A stretch of 37,088 nt of DNA from Burkholderiaceae bacterium (GCA_024637155.1 JAGXFR010000016.1:1-37088); one strand, 5' to 3'. Shown: positions 7,084 to 15,751, numbered from the stretch's first letter. Made by a program: numbers and translations. Notes: a model not told the origin generated them from the letters alone.

Positions 7084-7911
7084 ATGAGCGACGTGAGCAG
7101 CAGCCAGAAGCAAGATGAGGTAGCCCCTGTCGAGGAAGCGCTAAGAAAGGAGCGATACGAACTACTCCAGCGCCTGGAGCACTCGCTGGAAACGCCGATG
7201 CTGGTGCTTGCCTTCATCTGGTTGGCGCTGTTGGTCGTGGAGTTGATCTGGGGCGAGAGCCTGTGGTTCGAGATCCTTGGCACGATCATCTGGGTCGTCT
7301 TCATTCTCGATTTCGCGGTGGCCTTCATCCTGGCTCCCCAGAAGGTCTCTTACCTAAAACAGAATTGGCTGACCGCCATCTCGCTGCTGATACCGGCGCT
7401 GCGCGTCTTCCGCGTCTTGCGGGTGTTTCGGATGTTTCGACTGGCCCGCGTAGGGCGGGGTTTACGTCTGCTCCGCGTCGTCAGCTCACTGAACCGCGGT
7501 ATGCGTGCGCTCGGCGCGAGCCTGAGCCGGCGGGGCTTCGGCTACGTGATCGCCCTCACGGTATTGGTCCTGTTCGCCGGCGCGGCCGGAATGTATGCGT
7601 TCGAGAACGAGGCTCCCGGCGGCCTGAAGAGCTACGGTGAAGCACTGTGGTGGACCGCGATGGTGCTCGTAACGATGGGCTCGCAGTACTGGCCGCAGAC
7701 GATGGAGGGGCGCTTACTGTGCGTCTTCCTGGCGCTGTACGCGTTCGCTGTTTTCGGCTACGTAACGGCGACGCTCGCAACCTTCTTCATTGGCCGCGAC
7801 GCGGAGAATGACGAAGCCGAACTGGCAGGGGCCAGACAACTGGCCGCCCTCCGGGAGGAGGTGATGGCCTTACGCGCGGAAATCCGCGGACTAGCGCAAC
7901 GGACGCCGTAG
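7084..7911 (+). CDS. voltage-gated-type ion channel with atypical pore motif
   Basis: Six-helix cation channel subunit of the voltage-gated superfamily, 275 residues, presumably a homotetramer in the inner membrane. S1-S3 occupy about residues 36-100. S4 (107-131) is strikingly basic with Arg every third residue, as a voltage sensor requires. S5 is at 152-172, the pore loop at 184-205 and S6 at 210-236. A C-terminal coiled coil (about 243-272, heptad-like LAALREEVMALRAEIRGL) probably tetramerises the channel. Where K+ channels have TVGYGD the pore reads T197-MGSQYWP-204, so K+ selectivity cannot be assumed; I recall related bacterial ion-transport proteins with GSxYWP. GAGGAG lies upstream of the ATG. 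Codon use looks slightly less GC-biased than its neighbours, consistent with transfer. Confidence 0.85.
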   Translation: MSDVSSSQKQDEVAPVEEALRKERYELLQRLEHSLETPMLVLAFIWLALLVVELIWGESLWFEILGTIIWVVFILDFAVAFILAPQKVSYLKQNWLTAISLLIPALRVFRVLRVFRMFRLARVGRGLRLLRVVSSLNRGMRALGASLSRRGFGYVIALTVLVLFAGAAGMYAFENEAPGGLKSYGEALWWTAMVLVTMGSQYWPQTMEGRLLCVFLALYAFAVFGYVTATLATFFIGRDAENDEAELAGARQLAALREEVMALRAEIRGLAQRTP

Positions 7912-7956
7912 TTGCGAAGCGTGGAATTGGGGGATGGGCCAGGTCGCCCGCCGATT

Positions 7957-8088
7957 GGACTGGCGCGGCGTTATGCGCATTTGTCCGGGGAACCCCTGGC
8001 TGACTACGCCGAGCGCATGTCCGGCCTGAGGTTGGTTGGAGAAAGTACGGAGGAATTGGCTACGATCCGGCTACGTAGCGCGCAATGA
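7957..8088 (+). pseudogene. C-terminal remnant of a tyrosine-type integrase
   Basis: The plus strand reads LARRYAHLSGEPLADYAERM from 7960, followed by about 22 further codons (SGLRLVGESTEELATIRLRS) to a stop at 8086-8088. RYAHLSxExLxxYAxR is the characteristic end of phage/island tyrosine recombinases, just after the catalytic Tyr segment. Nothing upstream in this frame resembles the rest of an integrase, so only the tail survives. It ends 36 bases from the 3' end of tRNA-Arg, the classical attachment position for such integrases. This explains most of the 213-base space between the channel gene and the tRNA. Confidence 0.6.
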
Positions 8089-8116
8089 AAAAGGGGCCAG
8101 CTCTCGCTAACCCCTT
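8086..8116 (-). terminator. Rho-independent terminator of tRNA-Arg
   Basis: Downstream of the tRNA on the minus strand is an 11-pair stem (AAGGGGTTAGC against GCTGGCCCCTT, two G-U pairs) with a GAGA tetraloop. It is followed by a short T run. This is a well-formed intrinsic terminator 8 bases after the tRNA 3' end. Confidence 0.75.
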
Positions 8117-8124
8117 GAATTTGA

Positions 8125-8201
8125 TGGCGCGCCCGGCAGGATTCGAACCCACGACCCCCTGGTTCGTAGCCAGGTACTCTATCCAACTGAGCTACGGGCG
8201 C
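8125..8201 (-). tRNA. tRNA-Arg (anticodon ACG), CCA encoded
   Basis: A 77-base cloverleaf on the minus strand. The acceptor stem pairs GCGCCCG (8195-8201) with CGGGCGC (8129-8135), the discriminator is G and CCA is encoded. The D-arm contains AGCTCAGTTGGATAGAG. The anticodon stem CCTGG/CCAGG encloses the loop CTACGAA, giving anticodon ACG (read from 8165-8167), which reads CGU and, after inosine modification, CGC and CGA arginine codons. The T-arm carries GGTTCGAATCC. An integrase remnant abuts its 3' side, so this tRNA may have served as an island attachment site. Confidence 0.96.
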
Positions 8202-8211
8202 GCAGCCGCGC

Positions 8212-8242
8212 ATTTTAGCATCAAGTCCGTCCCGGGCGACAA
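8212..8242 (-). promoter_or_regulatory. candidate promoter of tRNA-Arg
   Basis: On the minus strand, TTGTCG (8237-8242) and TAAAAT (8212-8217) are separated by 19 bases, with the -10 box 10 bases before the mature tRNA 5' end. The boxes are good but the spacing is longer than the ideal 17, so confidence is moderate. Confidence 0.45.
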
Positions 8243-8387
8243 GCTGGTAGGCTGAGTCGGGAAGTCCCGGGTGTCGCCGTCGTGGGCTTTCGCCCCAAAC
8301 CGGCGGGGAGGAGCCACAATGGGAAGACAGAGTGGTCGCGGTAGATCCCGCTTCATGAGATACTTTCTCGCAAGGTGATAAATAGCC

Positions 8388-8416
8388 TTGTGCTGGCGCA
8401 TCCCGCTTTCTACAAT
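8388..8416 (+). promoter_or_regulatory. sigma70-type promoter of the aceE-aceF-lpdA operon
   Basis: TTGTGC (8388-8393) and TACAAT (8411-8416) are spaced by exactly 17 bases. Transcription would begin about 8423, giving a leader of about 22 bases with an AGAAGGA ribosome-binding site before the ATG at 8445. I see no certain PdhR-like operator. The rest of 8243-8387 shows nothing I can name. Confidence 0.65.
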
Positions 8417-8444
8417 CTCCGGTAACTGAGAAGAAGGAAAATCT

Positions 8445-11156
8445 ATGTCCGCCAATCCCCACGAATCCAACGACGCCGAGCGACCTGCCGACACGGACGC
8501 CATCGAGACGCGCGAATGGCTGGACGCCCTCGAGGCGGTCCTTGATCGCGAGGGTCCCGGGCGAGCCCACTACCTGCTCGAGCGACTCATCGACAAGGCG
8601 CGGCGCAGCGGCACGTTCGTGCCATTTTCGGCGAGCACCGCATACATCAACACGATTCCGACACATCTCGAGCAGCCGAACCCGGGCAACGCGGAGTTCG
8701 AGGAGCGAATCCGCTCCTTCGTGCGCTGGAACGCGATGGCGATGGTTGTGCGCGCCAACAAGCACAACCCGCCCGACGGCGGCGATCTCGGCGGCCACAT
8801 TGCCTCCTTTGCCTCGCTCGCGACCATGATCGGCGCGGGGATGAACCATTTCTGGAACGCGCCGCACGAAGGTCACGGCGGGGACCTGGTCTACTTCCAG
8901 GGACACACGGCGCCGGGACTCTACGGCCGCGCGTTTCTCGAGGGACGGCTCACCGAGGAGCAGATGCTGCATTTCCGCCAGGAGGTCGATGGCAAGGGCC
9001 TGTCGTCGTATCCCCACCCGAAGCTGATGCCCGACTACTGGCAGTTCCCGACGGTGTCGATGGGCTTGGGGCCGATCATGGCGATCTATCAGGCGCGCTT
9101 TCTCAAGTACCTGCACGCGCGCGGCATCGCCGACACCAGCAACCGCAAGGTGTGGGTCTTCTGCGGGGACGGCGAGATGGATGAACCCGAGTCGCGCGGG
9201 GCGATGGGCGTGGCGTCGCGCGAAAAGCTCGACAACCTGATCTTCGTGGTCAACTGCAACCTGCAGCGCCTCGACGGTCCGGTGCGCGGCAACGGCAAGA
9301 TCATTCAGGAACTCGAGGGCGACTTTCGGGGTGCCGGCTGGAACGTCATCAAGCTGATCTGGGGCTCCTACTGGGATCCGCTGCTGGCCCACGACAACCA
9401 GGGCATCCTGCGCCGGGTGATGGAAGAGACCGTCGACGGCGAATACCAGGCCTACAAGGCCAACGACGGCGCCTTCGTGCGCAAGCACTTCTTCGGCAAG
9501 CATCCGAAGTTGCTCGAGATGGTCTCGCGCATGACCGACGACGACATCTGGCGGCTGAATCGCGGCGGACACGATCCGCACAAGGTCTATGCGGCCTTCG
9601 CGGCCGCGGTCGAGCACAAAGGGCAACCGACCGTGCTGTTGGTGAAGACCGTCAAGGGATATGGCATGGGCCGCGCCGGCGAGGCGAAGAATCCCACCCA
9701 CCAGCTGAAGAAGCTCGACGTCGAGACGATCCGCGAATTCCGCGACCGCTTCCACATCCCGATCCCCGACGAACGGCTAGCCGAGGTGCCGCTCTACAAG
9801 CCGGCCGACGATACGCCGGAGATGCAGTACATGCACGAGCGGCGCAAGGCGCTCGGCGGCTACCTGCCGCAGCGCCGACGACAGGCCGATGAGAAACTCA
9901 AGGTGCCCGCGCTCGAGGCTTTCCAGAACGTGCTCGACGCCACCGCCGAAGGGCGCGAAATTTCGACGACGCAAGCCTTCGTGCGCATCCTCACGATGGT
10001 GTTGCGCGACAAGGAGCTGGGCCCGCGCACGGTGCCGATCGTGCCCGACGAAGCACGCACCTTCGGCATGGAGGGCATGTTCCGCCAGCTCGGCATCTAC
10101 GCGCCCGAAGGACAGAAGTACGAGCCCGTCGATCGCGACCAGGTGATGTACTACCGAGAAGACGCCTCGGGCCAGATCCTGCAGGAAGGGATCAACGAGG
10201 CGGGCGCCTTCTGTTCGTGGATCGCCGCGGCGACCTCGTACTCGACGAACAACCGCATCATGCTGCCGTTCTACATCTACTACTCGATGTTCGGCTTCCA
10301 GCGCGTGGGCGACCTGGCCTGGGCGGCCGGCGACATGCAGGCGCGCGGCTTTCTTCTCGGCGGCACGGCGGGACGCACGACCCTGAACGGCGAAGGCCTG
10401 CAGCACGAGGACGGTCACAGCCACATCCTCTCGGCGACGATCCCGAATTGCGTTTCCTACGATCCGACCTTCGCGCACGAGCTGGCGGTGATCATGCAGC
10501 ACGGTATCAAGCGCATGGTGGAGGATCAGGAGAACGTTTACTACTACCTCACGCTGATGAACGAGAGCTACCCGCACCCGGGGCTGCGCAAGGGGGACGA
10601 GGAGGGCATCATCAAGGGGATGTACCAGCTGCAGAAGGGCAAGCGGCGCGCGCTGCGGGTCCAGCTGATGGGGTCGGGAACGATCCTGCGCGAGGTGATG
10701 GCGGCCGCCGAGATGCTCGACGCGGACTGGGGTGTTTCGGCCGACGTGTGGAGCGTCACCAGCTTTACCGAACTGCGCCGCGAGGGGCTCGACGTGGAGC
10801 GCCACAATTTGCTGCATCCGGAAGCGAAGAAGGCGAGGGTGCCATTCGTCACCAGCCTGCTTGAGCCGAGCGCGGGCCCGATCGTCGCGTCGACCGACTA
10901 CATGAAGCTCTACGCGGAACAGATCCGGGCCTTCATTCCCAAGGGGCGCGACTATCGCGTGCTGGGCACTGACGGGTTCGGCAGATCGGACTTCCGCGCC
11001 AAGCTGCGCGAGCATTTCGAGGTCGACCGCCGCTTCGTGGTGATCGCGGCATTGCGCGCGCTTGCCGACGAGGGTGGCATCCCGATGAAGAAGGTGAGCG
11101 AGGCGATCCGCAAGTACGGGATCGACGTCGACAAGGCAAATCCGCAGCACGCCTGA
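8445..11156 (+). CDS. aceE: pyruvate dehydrogenase E1 component, homodimeric
   Basis: Thiamine-diphosphate-dependent E1 of the pyruvate dehydrogenase complex. It decarboxylates pyruvate and passes the acetyl group to the lipoyl arm of E2. At 903 residues it is close to the E. coli protein (887). Landmarks are the N-terminal TAYINTIP segment, GHGGDLVYFQGHTAPGLYGRAFLEGRL (143-169), the ThDP/Mg motif GDGEMDEPES (241-250) closing with NCNLQ (270-274), and the YYSMFGFQRVGD and GGTAGRTTLNGEGLQHEDGHSH segments of the second half. The single-chain type distinguishes it from two-gene E1 alpha/beta systems. It starts after an AGAAGGA site and a clear sigma70 promoter, and heads an operon with aceF and lpdA. 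Confidence 0.98.
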   Translation: MSANPHESNDAERPADTDAIETREWLDALEAVLDREGPGRAHYLLERLIDKARRSGTFVPFSASTAYINTIPTHLEQPNPGNAEFEERIRSFVRWNAMAMVVRANKHNPPDGGDLGGHIASFASLATMIGAGMNHFWNAPHEGHGGDLVYFQGHTAPGLYGRAFLEGRLTEEQMLHFRQEVDGKGLSSYPHPKLMPDYWQFPTVSMGLGPIMAIYQARFLKYLHARGIADTSNRKVWVFCGDGEMDEPESRGAMGVASREKLDNLIFVVNCNLQRLDGPVRGNGKIIQELEGDFRGAGWNVIKLIWGSYWDPLLAHDNQGILRRVMEETVDGEYQAYKANDGAFVRKHFFGKHPKLLEMVSRMTDDDIWRLNRGGHDPHKVYAAFAAAVEHKGQPTVLLVKTVKGYGMGRAGEAKNPTHQLKKLDVETIREFRDRFHIPIPDERLAEVPLYKPADDTPEMQYMHERRKALGGYLPQRRRQADEKLKVPALEAFQNVLDATAEGREISTTQAFVRILTMVLRDKELGPRTVPIVPDEARTFGMEGMFRQLGIYAPEGQKYEPVDRDQVMYYREDASGQILQEGINEAGAFCSWIAAATSYSTNNRIMLPFYIYYSMFGFQRVGDLAWAAGDMQARGFLLGGTAGRTTLNGEGLQHEDGHSHILSATIPNCVSYDPTFAHELAVIMQHGIKRMVEDQENVYYYLTLMNESYPHPGLRKGDEEGIIKGMYQLQKGKRRALRVQLMGSGTILREVMAAAEMLDADWGVSADVWSVTSFTELRREGLDVERHNLLHPEAKKARVPFVTSLLEPSAGPIVASTDYMKLYAEQIRAFIPKGRDYRVLGTDGFGRSDFRAKLREHFEVDRRFVVIAALRALADEGGIPMKKVSEAIRKYGIDVDKANPQHA

Positions 11157-11167
11157 GCGTTTCTGGG

Positions 11168-11199
11168 GCGCGCGCCCGCCGGCCCGGCCGGCGCGCGCG
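11168..11199 (+). other. GC-rich hairpin between aceE and aceF
   Basis: A strongly self-complementary run just after the aceE stop: GCCGG pairs with CCGGC, extended by alternating GC arms with a small CCC bulge. There is no T run, so it is more likely an mRNA-stability or partial-attenuation element than a terminator. It is one of several very GC-rich spacers here and could be incidental. Confidence 0.3.
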
Positions 11200-11258
11200 T
11201 CTCGTTCAAATCCGCGGAGAGCGCGCCAGCGCAGACCGCACCAGCAAGCGAGCGACAC

Positions 11259-11495
11259 ATGAGCGAGATGATCGAAGTGAAGGTGCCCGACATCGGAGAC
11301 TTCAAGGAGGTCGAAGTCATCGAAGTGCTGGTCAAGCCCGGTGACACGATTGCCGCCGAGCAGAGCCTCGTCACCGTCGAGAGCGACAAGGCGTCGATGG
11401 AGATCCCGAGTTCCGCGGCAGGCGTGGTGCGCGAGATGCGCGTCAAACTCGGCGACAAGGTGTCCGAGGGCGCCCTGCTGCTGACCCTCGAGGCG
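11259..11495 (+). repeat. lipoyl-domain repeat, copy 1 (in aceF)
   Basis: Codes for the 79-residue lipoyl domain that is repeated at 12733-12969 in lpdA. By eye 71 of 79 residues agree. The DNA shares an unbroken 36-base block around the lipoyl-lysine codon, so exact identity extends beyond what the protein alone requires. Confidence 0.85.
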
Positions 11496-12653
11496 GCGGA
11501 GGGCGGCGCGCAGGAGCCGGCAGCCGCGGCGGAGAGCGAGTCGAAGAGCGAGTCGAAGAGCGAGTCGAAGATCGAGTCGGCGCCTGCACCCGCCGCGCCT
11601 CGCGCTTCGGCTCCCGCGCCGGCGGCGGTATCCGCACCGGCGGGTGCGCACACGGTCACCGCGCCGTGCGCCCCGGCCGAGATGCGCGCCCACCCGGTGC
11701 CCGCGGAACTGCGCAGCGATGCAAATGTGATGAAGCCCCACGCCTCACCGTCGGTGCGCATGTTTGCACGGGAACTCGGCGTCGATTTGACGCAGGTGGT
11801 GGGCAGCGGGCCGAAGCGGCGCATCACGCAGGAGGACGTGCAGACCTATGTCAAGCGGGTCGTCACCGCTTCTGCCGCCGGCAAGCCGGCTGCGGCCGCC
11901 GCGGCGGCGGACGGCGCGGGGCTCGGCTTGATCCCGTGGCCGCAGGTGGACTTCGCCAAGTTCGGTCCGGTGGAGGTCACCGCGCGGCCGCGCATCAAGA
12001 AGCTCTCGGCGGCGAACCTGCATCGCAACTGGGTGATGATCCCGCATGTCACCAATCACGACGACGCGGACATCACCGAGCTCGAGGCATTCCGGGTCCA
12101 GCTGAACAAGGAATACGCGAAGAGCGGCGTCAAGGTGACGATGCTCGCCTTCCTGATCAAGGCCTGCGTTGCGGCGCTCAAGAAGTTCCCGGAATTCAAT
12201 TCATCGCTCGACGGGGACAATCTCGTCTATCGGCGCTACTTCCACATCGGCTTCGCCGCCGACACGCCCAACGGGCTGGTCGTTCCGGTGATCCGCGAGG
12301 CCGACACCAAGGGCATCGTCGAGATTGCCGGCGAGATGTCGGAACTTGCGGCCAAGGCGCGCGACGGAAAGCTCTCGCCGACCGACATGCAGGGCGGCAC
12401 CTTCTCGATCTCGAGTCTCGGCGGTATTGGAGGGACCTATTTCACGCCGATCATCAACGCGCCTGAGGTGGCGATCCTCGGCGTCTGCCGTTCGGCGATG
12501 CGCCCGACCTGGGATGGCAAGCAGTTCACCCCCCGGCTGATCCTGCCGCTGTCGCTGTCTTGGGATCACCGCGTGATCGACGGGGCTTCGGCGGCCCGCT
12601 TCAACACCTACCTCGCGCAAATCCTCGGCGACTTCCGCCGCGTTCTGCTCTGA
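11259..12653 (+). CDS. aceF: pyruvate dehydrogenase E2, dihydrolipoyllysine acetyltransferase
   Basis: Core acetyltransferase of the pyruvate dehydrogenase complex, which moves acetyl groups from E1-generated acetyl-lipoyl to CoA. There is one N-terminal lipoyl domain (1-79) with the lipoylated K44 in ESDKASME. Next comes a flexible Ala/Pro/Ser linker (80-155) with an ESK repeat, then a peripheral-subunit-binding domain (about 162-198, [13 protein letters not shown] to [12 protein letters not shown]). A second Ala-rich linker leads to the catalytic domain (about 235-464) with the active-site DHRVIDG (436-442). At 464 residues it has a single lipoyl domain, versus three in E. coli. The start follows a weak AGCGAG site. 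It lies 102 bases after aceE and 79 before lpdA. Confidence 0.97.
   Translation: MSEMIEVKVPDIGDFKEVEVIEVLVKPGDTIAAEQSLVTVESDKASMEIPSSAAGVVREMRVKLGDKVSEGALLLTLEAAEGGAQEPAAAAESESKSESKSESKIESAPAPAAPRASAPAPAAVSAPAGAHTVTAPCAPAEMRAHPVPAELRSDANVMKPHASPSVRMFARELGVDLTQVVGSGPKRRITQEDVQTYVKRVVTASAAGKPAAAAAAADGAGLGLIPWPQVDFAKFGPVEVTARPRIKKLSAANLHRNWVMIPHVTNHDDADITELEAFRVQLNKEYAKSGVKVTMLAFLIKACVAALKKFPEFNSSLDGDNLVYRRYFHIGFAADTPNGLVVPVIREADTKGIVEIAGEMSELAAKARDGKLSPTDMQGGTFSISSLGGIGGTYFTPIINAPEVAILGVCRSAMRPTWDGKQFTPRLILPLSLSWDHRVIDGASAARFNTYLAQILGDFRRVLL
11535..11582 (+). repeat. 12-base tandem repeat in the aceF linker
   Basis: Three perfect copies of AGCGAGTCGAAG (11535-11570) and a fourth degenerate copy encode the [11 protein letters not shown] stretch of the E2 linker. 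Each unit adds four residues and keeps the frame, so copy number can vary without breaking the protein. Confidence 0.85.
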
Positions 12654-12732
12654 GGCGAACGCCAGGCTGCGCAGGCCCGGTCCGGGAAGTCTCGGGCCGC
12701 GGCCCCACCGATTTCACAGCGGGAACCCCATC

Positions 12733-12969
12733 ATGACCCAGACCATCGAAGTGAAAGTACCCGACATCGGCGACTTCAAGGATGTCGAGGTGATCGAAGT
12801 GCTCGTCAAAGCGGGCGACACGATCGCCGTCGAGCAGAGCCTCGTCACCGTCGAGAGCGACAAGGCCTCGATGGAGATCCCCAGCTCGGCCGCCGGCGTC
12901 GTGCGCGAAATGCGCGTGAAGCTGGGCGACAAGGTTTCCGAGGGCGTGCTGCTGCTCGTGCTCGAAGCG
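12733..12969 (+). repeat. lipoyl-domain repeat, copy 2 (in lpdA)
   Basis: Second copy of the lipoyl domain found at 11259-11495, at the 5' end of lpdA. The lipoylated lysine is again K44 in ESDKASME. Confidence 0.85.
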
Positions 12970-14580
12970 AGCGGCGACCAGCCCGCAGCGGCCGCGGCGA
13001 GCGCGCAGGGAGAAACGAGCGCAGCGGCGGCAGCCCCGACGCCGGCGCCACCACCACCGGCCGCCCCGGCGGCCGAAGCGCCGGAGGCCGCGCCGGCGAG
13101 CCCGGCCCGGCCCGACCCCACGATGACGCCCTACACTGGCAAGGCAGATCATCGCTGTGCGATGCTCGTGTTGGGAGCCGGCCCTGGGGGGTATTCCGCA
13201 GCCTTTCGCGCCGCCGACCTGGGCATGGATACGGTGCTCGTCGAGCGCTACGCGACCTTGGGCGGCGTGTGCCTGAACGTCGGCTGCATTCCCTCGAAGG
13301 CGTTGCTGCACACGGCGGCGGTGATCGACGAGGCACGTTCGATGTCCGAGCACGGCATCTCGTTCGGTGAGGCAAAGGTCGATCTGGACAAGCTGCGCGG
13401 ATGGAAGGACAAGGTAGTGGGCAAACTCACCGGCGGACTCGTGGGGATGGCGAAGGCCCGCAAGGTTGCCGTGGTGCGCGGCTACGGCGCCTTCCTCGAC
13501 GAGCACCACATGGAGATCGAACTGACCACCGGGACAGCGCAGGAGAAGACCGGCGAGAAGAAGGTGATTCGCTTCGAGCAGGCGATCATCGCGGCGGGCA
13601 GCCAGGCGGTGCGCCTGCCGTTCCTGCCCGACGATCCGCGCGTGGTGGACTCCACGGGCGCGCTGCGCCTGGAATCACGGCCGAAACGCATGCTCGTGAT
13701 CGGCGGCGGCATCATCGGCCTGGAAATGGCGACCGTTTATTCGACGCTGGGTGCGCGCGTCGACGTGGTCGAGATGCTCGACGACCTGATGATGGGTCCG
13801 GATCGCGACGCAGTGAAGGTATGGCGCCGATTCAACGAGAAGCGTTTCGACAAGGTGATGGTGCGCACCAAGACGGTCGGCGCCAAGGCGTCCAAGAAGG
13901 GCATCACGGTCGAATTCGAGGGCGAGAACGCGCCCGCCGAAGCGCAGGTCTACGACCTCGTGCTCTCGGCGGTGGGCCGCAGCCCGAACGGGCGCAAGAT
14001 CGCCGCGGAGAAGGCCGGAGTCGCGGTGAGCGAGCGCGGCTTCATCGAGGTCGATCGGCAGATGCGCACCAACGTGCCGCACATCTTTGCGATCGGCGAC
14101 ATCGTCGGGCAGCCGATGCTGGCGCACAAGGCGGTCCATGAGGCGCATGTGGCTGCTGAAGCGGCCGCGGGGCAGAAGAGCTTCTTCGACGCGCGGGTGA
14201 TTCCCTCGGTGGCCTACACCGATCCCGAAGTGGCCTGGGTGGGCATCACCGAAGAGGAGGCGAAAGCCCAGGGGATCCGCATCGGAAAGTCGGTCTTCCC
14301 CTGGGCCGCATCGGGTCGCGCGATCGCCAACGGGCGCGACGAGGGCTTCACCAAGCTGATCTTCGACGAGGAGCACCACCGGCTCATCGGCGGCGCGATC
14401 GTCGGGACGCACGCGGGCGACATGATTGGCGAACTGGCGCTGGCCATCGAAATGGGCGCCGACGCCACCGACATCGGCAAGACGATCCATCCGCACCCGA
14501 CGCTGGGCGAATCGATCGGCATGGCCGCCGAGGTCTTCGAAGGGGTGTGCACCGACCTGCCGCCAGCGCGCAAGCGCTGA
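12733..14580 (+). CDS. lpdA: dihydrolipoyl dehydrogenase with N-terminal lipoyl domain (PDH E3)
   Basis: E3 flavoprotein that reoxidises dihydrolipoyl groups of the PDH complex and reduces NAD+. It has 615 residues against about 475 for plain E3, because an N-terminal lipoyl domain (1-79, K44) and an Ala/Pro linker (80-138) precede the enzyme. The FAD-binding GAGPGG is at about 148-153, the redox disulfide C180/C185 in [13 protein letters not shown], the NAD-binding [10 protein letters not shown] further on, and the C-terminal HPTLGE supplies H588 and E593. Lipoyl-E3 fusions encoded next to aceF are known from Neisseria and Ralstonia. It is the last gene of the operon and faces the binding-protein gene on the other strand 55 bases away. 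Confidence 0.97.
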   Translation: MTQTIEVKVPDIGDFKDVEVIEVLVKAGDTIAVEQSLVTVESDKASMEIPSSAAGVVREMRVKLGDKVSEGVLLLVLEASGDQPAAAAASAQGETSAAAAAPTPAPPPPAAPAAEAPEAAPASPARPDPTMTPYTGKADHRCAMLVLGAGPGGYSAAFRAADLGMDTVLVERYATLGGVCLNVGCIPSKALLHTAAVIDEARSMSEHGISFGEAKVDLDKLRGWKDKVVGKLTGGLVGMAKARKVAVVRGYGAFLDEHHMEIELTTGTAQEKTGEKKVIRFEQAIIAAGSQAVRLPFLPDDPRVVDSTGALRLESRPKRMLVIGGGIIGLEMATVYSTLGARVDVVEMLDDLMMGPDRDAVKVWRRFNEKRFDKVMVRTKTVGAKASKKGITVEFEGENAPAEAQVYDLVLSAVGRSPNGRKIAAEKAGVAVSERGFIEVDRQMRTNVPHIFAIGDIVGQPMLAHKAVHEAHVAAEAAAGQKSFFDARVIPSVAYTDPEVAWVGITEEEAKAQGIRIGKSVFPWAASGRAIANGRDEGFTKLIFDEEHHRLIGGAIVGTHAGDMIGELALAIEMGADATDIGKTIHPHPTLGESIGMAAEVFEGVCTDLPPARKR

Positions 14581-14602
14581 ATCGGGTAACGCGTGGCCGG
14601 GC

Positions 14603-14623
14603 CGGGGCGGGCGACCGGCCCCG
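14603..14623. terminator. possible bidirectional hairpin between lpdA and the binding-protein gene
   Basis: CGGGGC (14603-14608) pairs with GCCCCG (14618-14623) in the 55-base space between convergent stops. The stem is short and has no T run on either side, so it is only a weak terminator candidate. Confidence 0.25.
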
Positions 14624-14635
14624 CGCCGCGCGCCG

Positions 14636-15682
14636 CTAGCGCCAGTTGACCCGGTCGATGATGCGTGCCGCGTTGATCTGGGCGCGTCCCACCGCGGCGA
14701 TCGACAGCGAATCGGCCTTGAAGGCGCCCAACGAGTCGAGCACGGCATTGCCGGTGGTCGCGCTCTTCACCACCGGCCACTCGTTGTTGCCGTTGGCCAG
14801 ATAGACCTGCGCCTCGTCGCTCGCCAGGTACTCGAGAAAGCGAATCGCCGCCTCGCGATGCGGAGCGTTCTTCAGGACGCCGCCGCCCGAAACGTTGACG
14901 TGGGTGCCGACGCCCTTCTGGTTGGGCCACACCATCCCCACCTTGGCGACCACCGCCTGGTCTTCGGGCTTGGTCGAGCGCATCAGGCGCACCAGGTAGT
15001 AGGTGTTGGTCAGCGCGACCGCGCACTCGCCGGTGGCCACCGCGCGAATCTGGTCGGTATCTCCGCCGCGCGGGCTGCGCGCGAAATTTGCGACCACCCC
15101 GCGCGCCCATTCCTCGGCAGCCGGCTGCCCGAGGTGCTCCGAGATCGAGCCGATCAGCGAGAGCATGTAGGGGTGGGCGCCCGAACGCGTGCATACCTTG
15201 CCCTTGAGGCCGGGATTCGCCAGCGACTCGTAGGTGGGCACTTCTTCGGGGCGGAGCGTTTCCTTGTTGTAGACGATCACGCGGGCACGCGTGGAAAAGG
15301 CGAACCAGTCGCTGCCCTTGCCGTCGTCCTTCGCGCGCAGGTGCGCCGGAATTCGCGATTCGAGGACACGCGAGCGCACCGGCTGGAACAGACCGTCAAT
15401 CTGTGCGCGCCACAGGCGCGCCGCATCGACGAGCAGCAGCACGTCGGCCGGGCTGTTGGCGCCCTCGCTGCGCAAACGCTCCAGAAGCGGTTCGTCACCC
15501 GCCTCGATCCGGTTGATGCGAATGCCGGTCTGTCGGGTGAAGTTCGCGTACAGCGCCTCGTCGGTCTGATAGTGGCGTGCGGAGTAGAGGTTCAGCACCT
15601 TGTCCTGTGCCGTCGACGGAACCGGGATCGCGAGGCTGAGGCTTAGGGCAAGGAGGGGGAGCAGGGCTGCGCGGCGGATCAC
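14636..15682 (-). CDS. periplasmic Fe(3+)-type substrate-binding protein (FutA/FbpA-like)
   Basis: Extracellular solute-binding protein of the iron(III) ABC type, 348 residues. The signal peptide begins VIRRAALLPLLALSLSLA and ends STAQ before DKVLNLYSARHY, a start typical of FutA-like proteins. The downstream TNTYYLVRLM supplies the tyrosines that coordinate iron in the family; GGVLKNAPHREAAIRFLEYL is the usual C-lobe segment. I chose a GTG start at 15682 because GAGAGGA lies 8 bases upstream and the signal peptide starts there; the upstream ATG at 15715 has no such site. A promoter and a Fur-box-like element precede it. No permease or ATPase is adjacent, so it must work with a transporter encoded elsewhere. 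Confidence 0.87.
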   Translation of the reverse strand: MIRRAALLPLLALSLSLAIPVPSTAQDKVLNLYSARHYQTDEALYANFTRQTGIRINRIEAGDEPLLERLRSEGANSPADVLLLVDAARLWRAQIDGLFQPVRSRVLESRIPAHLRAKDDGKGSDWFAFSTRARVIVYNKETLRPEEVPTYESLANPGLKGKVCTRSGAHPYMLSLIGSISEHLGQPAAEEWARGVVANFARSPRGGDTDQIRAVATGECAVALTNTYYLVRLMRSTKPEDQAVVAKVGMVWPNQKGVGTHVNVSGGGVLKNAPHREAAIRFLEYLASDEAQVYLANGNNEWPVVKSATTGNAVLDSLGAFKADSLSIAAVGRAQINAARIIDRVNWR

Positions 15683-15690
15683 GTTGGATT

Positions 15691-15697
15691 TCCTCTC
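15691..15697 (-). promoter_or_regulatory. ribosome-binding site that fixes the GTG start of the iron-binding protein
   Basis: Minus-strand GAGAGGA lies 8 bases before GTG at 15682. It decides between this start and the in-frame ATG at 15715, which has no purine-rich site. Confidence 0.7.
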
Positions 15698-15717
15698 ACT
15701 GACGATGATGTGCATCG

Positions 15718-15746
15718 AGTGTAGAAGAAAAAGTGGGTGAATGCAA
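15718..15746 (-). promoter_or_regulatory. sigma70-type promoter of the iron-binding-protein gene
   Basis: TTGCAT (15741-15746) and TACACT (15718-15723) on the minus strand, 17 bases apart. The predicted start is near 15711, giving a short leader of about 29 bases to the GTG start. Confidence 0.6.
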
Positions 15747-15751
15747 GAGCC

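Noticed and set aside
8056..8071. TGGCTACGATCC resembling the tRNA-Arg anticodon arm, as a possible att repeat
   Set aside because: It matches the opposite strand, shares only nine contiguous bases and lies within the integrase-tail reading frame; a direct repeat would be expected for an att pair.
8004..11741. Very long minus-strand open frames opposite aceE and aceF
   Set aside because: They are antisense shadows of high-GC genes, with low-complexity Arg/His/Gly-rich translations and no recognisable motifs; aceE and aceF are certain.
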